Source of the DNA: Rhizophagus irregularis
Lineage: Eukaryota; Glomeromycota; Glomeromycetes; Glomerales; Glomeraceae
Length of the DNA: 64,000 bases
NCBI RefSeq assembly: GCF_026210795.1
Contig: NC_089433.1
Span: 2,195,001-2,259,000, forward strand
Direction of reading: 5' to 3'
The notes under the pieces were generated by a model. The model was not told where the DNA came from. It did no database searches and worked only from the letters and a program-made list of their open reading frames with translations. A program made the translations under genes and the position numbers. Shown piece after piece: positions 47,560-57,724 of this stretch (positions are counted from its first letter, which is position 1; every line of letters starts with the position of its first letter).

Positions 47560-49440
47560 ACTGAAGGCAGAACAGACCACCACAAGCCACAGATCATCAC
47601 TACATATAGAGACCAGGTCGTCTAAAAAAAAGAAAAATTGAAACGTTAATAAAAACGTTCCGCTAAAAGAAATATATTCAAAAAAAATTCTCCTTACCAA
47701 AATTCTACGCGTCCAAAGATCTGAGCGTCTAGAAAAAAGATAAATCAAAGCGTTAATAAAGCATTTCGTTAAAAAGAAATAAATCAAAGAAAAATTCTAA
47801 TACCAATTAAAATCTACGCATCCAATAATCTGATCGCCTAAAAAAAGAAGGATTGAAATGTCAGTGAGAACATTTTGCTAAAAGAAATAAATTCAAAAAA
47901 ATATTTTTGATTTTTCCTACCGATATTCCATACCAAAAGCCCGACCATCTAAATAAAAAAATTGAAACGTTAAAAACGCTTCATTCATTTCGTTTAAACA
48001 AATAATAAAGTAAAATAATAGCCCACCAAATCTAACATGTTCAGACCTGAAGAGCAAACTGACTAAAAAAAAGAAAGAAATGAATATGATTAGTAATCTT
48101 TGTTAAAAGAAATAAATTAAATATAAAAAAACTTACGAATTCGTGCCTAGGAAATTTTGAAGTTGACTAAAAAAAGAATAATAAATAAAGCGTTAATAAA
48201 CATTTTGTTAAAATAAATAAAAGAAAAAGTTACTTACCGAAATTTCACATCCAAAGAAGACTCGCCTAAAAAAAAATAAAAAAACGAAATTGTTAGATTA
48301 ACATTTCGTTATAATAAAAAAATTTAAGAAACAAAAATATATACCGTAATCCGCGTGTTCAAAGACTTAAAAAAAAAGAAGCTGTCTAAAAAAGAGAAAG
48401 AAAACGAAACATTAGTAAATGTTTCATTAAAGAATAATTAAAAAATAGCCCCTCTCCTACCAAATTCAAGTATTCAAAAATCCAAGCCGTCCAAACTCCA
48501 GAAACCAGAAAGATCCGCCTAAAAAAGAAAAAGAAACGAACTGTTAGTATGGTTCGTTAAAAACAAAAAAATTAGTAAAAAAAAATTAAGACTTACCGAA
48601 TTCCCAAGCCATCATCAATTTATTTTATTTTTAGTTAAGCTAAAAAAGAAAAAAAAGCGAATTGTTAATAACAGTTTGTTAAAGTAGTTAAATTAAGAAA
48701 AATAAAAAAAACGTACTTAAGACTCACGTATCAAAGAAACCAAGAGTCTAAGTGAAGTTGTCCCTAAAGAAAAAGAAAAGAAATGTTAGTGATATTCCCA
48801 AAATACACAATTCCAACTCCTTCAATTTACAACTTACCTTTCATCAAGTTTTCTAGCCGAAGTCTGAGTCCAGGTGTTGTCTCTATAGAAAAGAATGAAA
48901 TGAACATTAGCATTAGTAACATTCTTAAATAAAAGAAAAAGTTCCAGCTTCACACATCCCTTCCCATAAAGTTCTTTGCCGAAATCCAAGCTCAGGAAAA
49001 AGGAAGAAATAGTAAAGTTTCATAATGAAACTTACCATTATTGAGATTTAATATTACTGCCCGATATTTCAAAAAAAACCTACAAAAAAAAAATAGCAAA
49101 AGAAACGTTATTTAGCGTTTCTATTGAAAAAAAAGGAAAAAATGATAAGTTTCACTATGAAACTTACCATTACACTTTACAGAAATCCCGCGTCCAAAAA
49201 ATTATTTCTTGAACTTACACTGGTTTAACATTTTCTTTACCGGTTAGACTATTTTTTTGTAGGTTTCAGTTTTAACTAGTTTCGAAGTGGTTTTCTACAA
49301 AATAATAAAAATGAAGTAAACGAAATCTAATAAAAAAAACAAAATTAGAACCAAAGAAATGAAAAACGATAATAAAAAAAATCAATCAACTTACCAACCA
49401 GGAACATTCCTAAAGAAAAAAATTGATTAACTTTTGTCAT
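47560..49440 (-). repeat. Array of about 16 microexon-like units (about 110 bp each)
   Basis: Read on the minus strand, each unit has a T-rich tract ending in TAG, a 25-58-nt block, then a donor-like GTAAGT, GTATG or GTGAG. The intervening space carries a short stem-loop built on AACGTT/AACATT half-sites. Blocks lie near 47570-47623, 47698-47730, 47804-47839, 48027-48062, 48138-48166, 48239-48270, 48463-48523, 48725-48770 and 48837-48883, with the rest between. At the 5' end an ATG (49441) opens a hydrophobic MTKVNQFFSLGMFLV frame before a good donor. I could not chain the blocks into one open frame. It may be a decayed multi-exon secreted-protein gene (compare the repeat-exon SP7-type effectors of Rhizophagus) or a structured repeat. 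Confidence 0.6.
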
Positions 49441-49904
49441 TTCACTTGAACATGAAAGGTTTTATAAAAATGTTTTTTTTTACAATTTCATTGAATTAGC
49501 TTTTAGCTTTTTAACATTTTATACGTGATAGTAAATTTTTCTAACGAATTTCTATATAAAAAAGATTATCAATTGATCAGATCGATAATCATAATTGATA
49601 CTGGAACTAAAAAAAAAAATAAAATTTTTTTAGTTTAAATAGACCAAATAGACCAAAATTGTATATATATAGTATATATATATATTGAATATGATAAATG
49701 TTAGAACTATATGTATATCATATGATATACTACAGCGAAATATCAAAACAGTTTTGCAGGTTTTGACAGTTTTGCAGTTTCGCATTTTATGATTTTACGA
49801 AACTAATTTTGGTAGTTTTGCATATATTACACTGCAAAACCCCTACATTTTTAGTTTAAAAAAAGAATTTTTGGTTTTTTTTATAGGTGATTTTAACTTT
49901 TAAA

Positions 49905-50045
49905 CAGAAGGGGAAAGGATAAAAAAAAGGAAAGAACAAAGGAAAAAAATAAAGGAAATGGAAATGGAGAGAGTGAAAGGAAGGAAGAAAAATGGGAAAG
50001 TGAGAGAGAGGAAAGGAAAAATAGAAGAGTGAAAAAAGTGAAGCT
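49905..50045 (+). repeat. Purine-rich low-complexity tract
   Basis: About 140 bp almost without pyrimidines (AGGAAAGAACAAAGG-like). It can form triplex or slipped DNA; no coding role seen. Confidence 0.7.
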
Positions 50046-50499
50046 TCGTTGAAAAAAAAATTTGTAAAAAAAAGATTAATCTATATCACGTGATACGCGT
50101 AATACTAATTTTGGGACATGATTTTTTTTTAACAAGTTTATATTATTACATCAAAGATAAGCCCCTAAGACTTAATATAAAAATAACAAAATCTAAATGT
50201 TTATATTCTATGTTTTTTTAATAATAAATTCAAATGTTTAATTGATATTTTTTTTTTCATAGCAATTAATAAGTATTAATTTAAAATATTTTTTAAGTGT
50301 TTTGTTAAAGTAGCAATTATGAAGTATTTAATAATTAATATTTAATTTGTAATTTATTACAATGATAAATAAATGCTTATTTTAAATACAAATAGATGTT
50401 CATGAAACATTAAGCATTCAGTAAATATAAAATTTAAGCATTTATTAAATAATTTGTGTTTGATGAATACAAGTCTAACATTTGATCAACTTCGTGATG

Positions 50500-51810
50500 A
50501 TGTGGTCTACAATTACCTCATTAGGAATTTTAGCAGTAACAATTCATTTTATAAAAGATGATTGGCAATTTGATCACTTTGTATTAGATGTATTGTATGT
50601 TCCTTCACCTCATACTGCTTCAGTAATTAAAGATTCAGTTGTTGAAATTATTTCAGAATTAAATATTGCAAATCGATTAATTGGAATTACCAGTGATAAT
50701 GAAGCAAAGATGTTAGCTGCAACTCGACAAATTAAAAAAACTCTTAATTTATCAGAATTTCGCCATTATCGCTGTGCAGCACATGTGTTGAATCTGGCTG
50801 TTGAGGCAGCACTTAATACAAGTATCGTTCCAAATTGTGTTAAAAAGTTACGTGCATTTATTAGTACAGTGAGAAATTCACCAAAGCAGATGGATAAGTT
50901 AAAGGAATATTTTCAAATTGAAAAAATTAAATTTAAAGCACCGCTTCCAGATTGTGCTACGAGATGGAACTATACTTTCTATATGATAGATCGAGCATTA
51001 GAAATTAAGCCTCTTTTGACTCATTTAATACCAAATTTTTCATCATTATCAAATAATTGGCCAAGTGAGGAAGAGTGGAATGTACTCACTATTCTAGCAG
51101 ATTTATTAGCTCCTTTTGCATCAGTAACAAAGGTGATATCTGCTTCTAATTACCCAACTATTGGTGAAGTTAAATTACTTTTTGAAGGTATTAGAGTTCA
51201 TTTAAATTATCCTCGAGGTGAAGATTTTATTTTACAAAACCAAATAGATGAAATGAAACATGTTTTTACAAATTATTTTGATGAAATAAATGAGGCATTA
51301 CATGTTCCAGCTTTTTTTGATCCTCGCTATAAAAAATTAGCATATAGTAATATGTCTCAAAATGATATTCTTGAACCAATTTGTAGAGCAATGGCCAATT
51401 ATGAAGAGTCAACTGATGATACTTCTATACCATATCAACCTATTCAGACTTCACAACGTCAGCTAATAAATTTATCTCCAACTGAAACACGAAATTTTTT
51501 TCGCAATTTGTTAATGCCAGATCAAACTCCACTGCCTATTTCAAATGAATTGGAATTTTATTTTAATTCCAATTCGCCAGGTGATGAAATAGTTCCTTTA
51601 GAATGGTGGAAAAACCATACTATGGAATACCCAATATTATCAAGAATGGCGCAAGATTACTTAGCAATAATGCCAACTTCTGTTCCTTGTGAACAGTTTT
51701 TTTCAATTGCAGGAAAACAATTTAGTCAAACATGTAACAGAATTGATGCTAGTACAGCACGAGCATGCTTATGCTTAAAGTCTTGATTAGAACAAAGGAA
51801 AATTGAATAA
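50500..51810 (+). pseudogene. hAT transposase, catalytic and dimerisation part
   Basis: It continues the gene broken at 46641: MWSTITSLGILAVTIHFIKD, then GITSDNEAKM (second acidic motif), CAAHVLNLAVEAAL and the hAT dimerisation region LEWWKNHTMEYPILSRMAQD, YLAIMPTSVPCEQFFS. The frame reaches TGA at 51784. The expected KSWLEQRKIE end is readable if that TGA is a changed TGG, so eight residues are lost by a point mutation. The insertion and this stop make the gene inactive unless a second copy exists. No terminal inverted repeats of the host hAT element were found by eye. Confidence 0.88.
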
Positions 51811-52440
51811 ATATTAAAGACTTTTTATTTTATTCTTTTATGTAATTTTTACAATTTTCTTTTTATTCTTTTTAAAATCATGTGTATTTATTATTAAATT
51901 GATTATTAAAATTACAAAATTAACATTTATACAAAAACATGATTGCAAATAAATTATTAAATTTCAAAGTGAATTAAAATATTTTAAAAAAGCTGCTAAT
52001 GAAAAGAAATGAAAAAATATTATTAATAATAATTAGTGTCCATTTATAAAATGAAACCCATTCTTAAAAAAAGTGAAGTATTAAATTGAAAAATCCTCCT
52101 TTACACATAAACATAAATGAGTGAAATAAGTTAATGAAAATATGTCAAATTCGTTACTTTTGTTTCTTTTTTTAAGAGTTTTATATATAAAATGCTTGGA
52201 AGAAGGCTATCTTTTTTTTTGGATTTTTCAATAGGCGTGTAAGTGGGAAAAATGATTGTTTTGGTAATTTTGGCCGGCATTACGACATTAAGAAATTATA
52301 GTAAGAATTTGACAATCATGATGTAGATCAATTTATTTATCGTTTTGTGAGTTAGTTTTTATAAAGATCATCATTAGATTATTAGATTAATAACGTTATT
52401 ATTATAAAAATCACTTATATATATAAAGACTGATACAAAG
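51811..52440. other. 3' flank of the hAT gene, AT-rich
   Basis: No gene seen; it should contain the right end of the hAT element, which I could not define. Confidence 0.4.
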
Positions 52441-52446
52441 ACTGGG

Positions 52447-52850
52447 TCAGTCTCAGGACCGGTCCTACTGCGTCAAGTAAAAATGAAAGACCGCGGTCCG
52501 GTCCTACAAGTCCTACACTGGTAAAAAAATGATTTATCCTACACATATCTTACACATATTGGGTACTCAAAATGTAGAAAATCATACACAAATAATACAC
52601 ATATCATACACATATCGGGTACTAATATATATATCATACATATATCAGGTACCTGATAGGTATACTATATATATAAGTACCCGATATGTGTATGATATGT
52701 GTATTATTTGTGTATGATTTTCTACATTTTGAGTACCCGATATATGTAAGATATGTGTAGGATATGTGTAGGATAAACCATTTTTTTACCAATGCTTAGG
52801 ACTGACCGATGCAGGGAGGAAGTAGGACCGGTAGGACCGATGACCATCTT
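52447..52850. mobile_element. Nested palindromic MITE inside a second inverted repeat
   Basis: The inner element, 52516-52794, has ends CACTGGTAAAAAAATG / CATTTTTTTACCAATG. Its arms of about 125 bp pair almost along their whole length (ATGTAGAAAATCATACACAA on the left, its complement on the right). It is bracketed by a second inverted repeat, with AGGACCGGTCCTACT on the left and AGTAGGACCGGTAGGACC on the right. The whole locus can fold into one long hairpin. No ORF with a known domain. Confidence 0.8.
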
Positions 52851-53330
52851 TACATTGTTATCTTCTCCTTTTTATTTCCTTATTGTTATTCTCCTTCTTT
52901 TTTAATTTTTCCTCTTTCTTTTTGCCTTTTCATTAGTTTTCCTTTTTTATACCTTTTTTTTCGTTTCTTTTGTCTTCTTTTCCTTTTTGCCTTCTGATTT
53001 TTTTTTCCTTTCTTTTTTGCTTCTCTTTGTTTTTTCCTTTTTTTTTGTTCTTTTTGTTTTACTCCTTTCTTCATTATTATTTTTCTCACTTTTCACCTTT
53101 TCGTTATTATTTTTTTCTTTTCATTTTTCCATCATTTTTCCCTTTTTTTTATTTTCTTTCATTCTTTTCATTTCTTTTTACTTTTTTTTATCCTTTTCAA
53201 TCCATCTTTACATTTTTTGTTTTCTTTTCACCCTTTTCATTCTTTTTAATCATTTCTTTATTTTTTATGTTACTTTATTCCTTGCTTTATAATTTTTTTT
53301 ATTTAGATTTCTCATCTTACTGTTAAAAAA
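52850..53330 (+). repeat. Pyrimidine-rich low-complexity tract
   Basis: About 480 bp of TTCCTTTTT-like sequence. Open frames on both strands here are products of composition (Phe/Leu/Ser on one strand, Lys/Glu on the other). Confidence 0.85.
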
Positions 53331-53398
53331 TGAACATTTTTAATTAATAAAATATGTAAACTCTTAAATTAATAAATTGTTTTAAGGCGATTTCTATT

Positions 53399-56300
53399 TG
53401 TACACGTAGTGTGTGGACACGTATCACGTGACTTAATATATTTTATATCATGTGACTTTAAACTGCGATCAATTTTTATTATGTAAAATCAATTAACCAA
53501 TTACAATAAAATGCGCCTAAATAAATGCGCGCCTAAATAAATGCGCCTAAATGTTAATTAACATTTTGACATGTCTTCGCGTAATGCCCATACTGCTTAC
53601 ATTTACTGCACTTTTGACCTTTTGTATCATTTGTAAAGTCTTCTACAATATTTGAAGTATTGTTGTCTTCTATTACATTACTATTGCTAACATCTTTTAG
53701 AACCCATTTTTCTCTATTTAAAACTTTTCAATGCTTGATATTAGCCTTTTCGGTGGCCGACCCTTATGCTTAATAACAACGGGATTAATAACATCAGTAA
53801 AGTTTTCCGGTTCCAGTCCGCTCTTTACATCATAAATAAAGGCCTTGAAAATATTTAACAATTCTTGTTGCTTATCACTTTTAAGGGCACAGTCAATAGC
53901 CTTTTTCGATAATCCAGCCAATTCTGCGTACATAGCTTTAGGCGAGTTTACGGCTGGTTGGGATGGTTGAGAGCCGTGTGAATCAATCTGAATAGAAAAG
54001 AAATGTTGGAAAGTGATAGGATTTTTGAATGGTATGTTATCTTCCGATTGTATCTTATCACATACTGGGATAAAAGAATATTGTTGTAGGAGATCGTTCG
54101 GTTCAACATCAGGATTTATATACCATCGATTCGGAATCATACATATGTGGAAGGTGGCGAATCTAGAGTAGGTACCAACACAGAAAAAGTGCCGACATAC
54201 CAATCCCTTATTAATTAAAAGAAGATAAGTGCATAAATGCGTGCCTTCATTGAGTAGAATTACGTAATGTCTGATTCTCCGTATGCCGGTCGCTCGTACG
54301 TTCCATACTTCGAGGATTGCTTCCATCGGTATAGTTGAAACCAACGATCGCAAAAGGATTTGTCTTGTATCTTGCTCTTGTTCTCTGATTCTTATACTTA
54401 TTTCTTCATTATCGGTTTCTATCTATAATCGTAGGAAACGTAGAAATCGATCAAAAACAATGAGATTAGTAGATCCAAATTTTGTAACTTGCCCTTCGCA
54501 AGGTTATATCCTATCTCGAATAAATTTCGAAATGATTATCTACCTCCATCAAATGACGCCAATCCGTGATCTGACTAATATCATAACACACAGATTGATT
54601 CATTTGACTTCTTTATTTCCCGAGCATTGTTGGAGTTAAAAATTCTTTGATAATAACATCCACTTGATTGAAGAATCTGGTATTCAGCATCGGCATACCA
54701 ACCGTTGGTAAGGCATCTCGTTCAATTTCGAATTGCTCGAAATGTTCGTCATTCTTAACGTGATCATTAATACTAACCAACAGATTGCATAACGATGTAG
54801 AACGATCTACTTTGCCGTGCATATGACTATTTATAGATTCAATTCGCTGTGTGCTTTGAGCACTGGCGGTAAATCTGTTACGAATCCAAGGTACCGCCCA
54901 CGAATTCTTAGTACTATACAGGGTATCAGTCAAGTACTTAACCGCTACTGGATATTGTTTAACTAATTGTTTCCATCGAAGTTCGAATAATTCTTCGCAA
55001 AGAGAATTCCAACATACATAAAATTTACGATGGAATTCCTTGAACTGACTACCTAGATTTCCTTTAAGCTTTTTCCGAAGGTTCAGATCTATATGAAATA
55101 TGCACAGCAGGTGCAGAGCATTGGAATAATATCCTTGATCGAACGAACCAAAGAAGGATCGGAATCAGAAAAAATGACTCCCGGAGAAACACCCGTTTCG
55201 TTAAATATACTATCGAATATCCACCGATAAGTATCTAGTATTTCGTCCTCAATTATTGCGCACGCTACGATCCTGGTTTTGTAGTTATTATCGATTATGG
55301 TTACGATACAAAGGATCATTTGAAATCAGTTTGTGTTATAGGTGCTATCAACTATAACGACATCATTGTGCTTACTATATAACTCTCTTTGTGTAGGTGA
55401 CATCCATAAAAAAGAAATCAACCTCCTCGAGATTGGATCTAATCGAGTCTTTACAACCCAAAGCGGCTCCAAGTTCTTCCAGTCCATCAATCGTTGGAGC
55501 ATCTGAGGGGTATCCTCATCTCCCAGATTATGTTTTTGTCGAAACTGATAAACCGCGTTATACAATTTTTTTTTGTGAATAGGCTGATCTGGATAGTCAT
55601 GCCTTAATAGGGGATATATAGATACCGAATCCATTCGCCCTTTAATGACGTACTTCTCTATATCAGCCAACATTTCCTTTGTCAACTTCCGAAACTGCGG
55701 AGCTATTTTTTGAATTATCGGGATAAGCAGATGATTATGTTCGTTATTAAACGAGTTTACTTTTACAACTCCTGTTTTCGGATGAGTGACGTTAAGTTTC
55801 CAAGGGCATAGTATTTGTTGGGAATAAGCATTGCGTTGCTTTGTTGAATCCGATGTAGTTTGTGGATTATGAGACCCAGATTTTGCGCATTCGTAAGTGG
55901 CCCTTCGCATTACACCTTGAATAGTTTCACTTGTTCTGATCTTATAACTGAAACCCTCTTTTGACGCAAACCTATGTAACCAACTTTTGAAGTCTTCCCA
56001 GTCGGTAAAAGTAAGCTCAGAGGTTAATTCCAAAGAATCGGATGGCTCATCTGGTCTATCAGACTCATCTGTTTCGTCATCAATGAATGATTTCGGGTCC
56101 ATATCATTATCAACGAATGATTTTGGGTCTATTACATTATCAACAAATGAATTTGAGTTCGTTTCATTAAGCTGTTAGGCTGATTCTTTAATTAGATGAT
56201 TGATAACAAATAAGATAGAAGAAACATATACAACAAAGATAGAGAAAACATATATAACGAAGGAAAGAGGGAACATGTAACAGAAGATAGAGAAAACATA

Positions 56301-56590
56301 ACGATATACAACAGAAGAAAATTATGTAAGTTATATTGAAAGCGAAGCATCATATTGTTCACCATAACTAACATTTTCTTGTTCTGTTTTATTCATCTTG
56401 ATTATACCAAAAGGTTAGATAAAAAGCAAGAGAGAAGAACAATTGTAATTTTAACAATAGGACCTTATGACTATGACGTAAATAATTCCATCGTATGACG
56501 TAAATAAATGTATCGCTATTGGCGCAGCAGCTATATTTATCATGACGCGAACATATATCACGTGGTACATGTCTACACACTACGTGTACA
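53399..56590 (-). mobile_element. Mutator-like (MULE) DNA transposon, 3.19 kb
   Basis: Inverted termini of about 34 bp: TGTACACGTAGTGTGTGGAC at 53399, and its near-complement GTCTACACACTACGTGTACA at 56571-56590, extending into an inner CACGTGA. A degenerate MULE transposase gene fills the interior on the minus strand. No exact 9-bp target duplication is visible, so flanks have drifted or the ends are a few bases off. Confidence 0.85.
53554..56102 (-). pseudogene. MULE transposase, decayed, with C-terminal zinc knuckle
   Basis: The minus-strand frame from ATG 56102 has a FAR1-like DNA-binding region (DWEDFKSWLHRFASKEGFSY, CPWKLNVTHPKTGVVKVNSF, NEHNH), then the DDE core: VVIVDSTYNTN, IVTIIDNNYKTRIVACAIIE, GVIFSDSDPSLVRSI and HLLCIFHIDLNLRKK. 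Further on are a SWIM-like CRHFFC region near 54200 and a CCHC knuckle (CSKCKQYGHYAKTC) ending at 53554. Breaks: TGA at about 55324 where CGA is expected, a missing base near 55125, TAA after LTPTMLGK (about 54613), more shifts in 54400-54560, and a one-base shift at about 53718. It is inactive as a protein. Confidence 0.85.
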
Positions 56591-56599
56591 TTTATAAAT

Positions 56600-57045
56600 T
56601 TTCTATTTAAAATATACTTAATTTAAAAATTGCAAAATACTTAAAATATATTTTTAATAGTATATCTAAAATATACTTAAAATTATCTTAAAACATATGT
56701 CTAATATATTTAATTTTTGCCCATATACTTAAAATATATTTAAATTATATTTGAATTAAAATTTAAGTATATTATAAGACTATTATAAGTATATTTTTTA
56801 TGTATTTAAAATATACTTAAAATATATTATAGAATATATTATAAGTATATTTTAAGTATGTAAAAAATATATTTATAATATACTTAAATTTTGATTTAAG
56901 TATAATTTAAGTATATTTTAAGTATTTTGGCAAAAATTAAATATATTAGAAATATATTTTAAGATAATTTTAAATACATTTTAAGTATATTATAAGTATT
57001 TCGCAATTTTTAAATTAAATATATTTTAAGTATAATTTAAATATA
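56600..57045. repeat. AT-rich palindrome of about 440 bp
   Basis: Two arms of about 210 bp made of ACTTAAAATATA-like words mirror each other around about 56820. Landmarks pair: TTTAAAAATTGC (left) with GCAATTTTTAAA (right), and TTTAATTTTTGCC with GGCAAAAATTAAA. No target duplication found; probably a foldback MITE. Confidence 0.75.
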
Positions 57046-57086
57046 TTTTAAAAAGTTTTTAATTATATTTTAAATATAAATACTTT

Positions 57087-57580
57087 TTATAGGGTATACC
57101 TGTAAGCCTACGAACATCTCCAATCAGCCTAAACCTATTAGAAGGTAAACTATTGCTAAGACATTGCACTTGAGACTTTACCATCTATGAGGACCATCTG
57201 GCGTAGTAAACCTCCACAGTAAAGTTTACCACACCCTTAGTGGTATTGTAGAGTGACCACCAAGACAAGAGCTCACCTAGATGGTATGCAAGCAGTGACC
57301 ATCCAGACAGGACAATAGAAGGACACCGATGGCCGCCATAGGGAATAGAGGAGGGATCTGTGTGTCATTTCATTAAAATATGCCGCCGACCGGTATATAC
57401 TAATTCATCATGATGCAGTCCAGCCTACACTAATCCCTGTACCTTCACACTATTGGTAGTAGTATCTGCAGTAAAATTCTTTTAATTTTTGTTATCGGCA
57501 GAATCGAACCTGCGACCTCACCATACTCAGGCTTCACGAGGGGACTCACGGACTAACCAATGAGCCAAGGGTAATCAACC
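57087..57580 (-). mobile_element. tRNA-derived SINE
   Basis: The minus-strand head contains an RNA polymerase III A box (TGGCTCATTGG, 57567-57557) and B box (GGTTCGATTC, 57510-57501) with tRNA-like spacing. A T-arm-like GCAG...CTGC brackets the B box. It is followed by about 400 bp of unrelated, relatively GC-rich body (GGTCACTGCTTGCATACC, GATGGTCCTCATAGATGG). The acceptor stem cannot pair and the sequence runs on, so it is not a functional tRNA gene. It ends near CCTATAAAAAGTATTTATA. Confidence 0.7.
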
Positions 57581-57724
57581 CATATAGAATTTTATTTTTA
57601 CTTTTATTTTTTATTTTTTTTTATTTTTTGTTATTTTTTCTTTTAAATCAACTTTTGAGTTAGATTTAGCACAATTATATTATATAGATAGAACTTACAG
57701 TAGGGGTTTAATCATCTACATTGG

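Larger units (their letters stand above)
46642..50499. mobile_element. 3.86-kb insertion splitting the hAT transposase gene
   Basis: The ends carry an 11-bp inverted repeat, ATCACGAAGTT (46643-46653) and AACTTCGTGAT (50488-50498). Subterminal AAGCATTTA / AATGCTTAA words cluster near both ends. Removing the insert plus one AT joins ATGGAC to ATGTGG and restores the hAT frame (TMD-MWSTITSLGI), which proves it is an insertion. The target duplication is at most 2 bp (AT) and uncertain. The superfamily is not assigned and I see no transposase inside. It contains a nested pogo-like MITE and the microexon-like array. Confidence 0.82.

Noticed and set aside
52970-53326. Overlapping open frames of 101-118 codons (Phe/Leu/Ser-rich) and a Lys-rich frame on the other strand
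   Set aside because: They lie in a pyrimidine-rich low-complexity tract; base composition alone removes stop codons.
54283-54639. 118-codon plus-strand frame
   Set aside because: It is antisense to the MULE transposase coding region.
57490-57580. A functional tRNA gene
   Set aside because: A and B boxes are present but the acceptor stem cannot form and the homology continues into a 400-bp body, so it is a SINE head.
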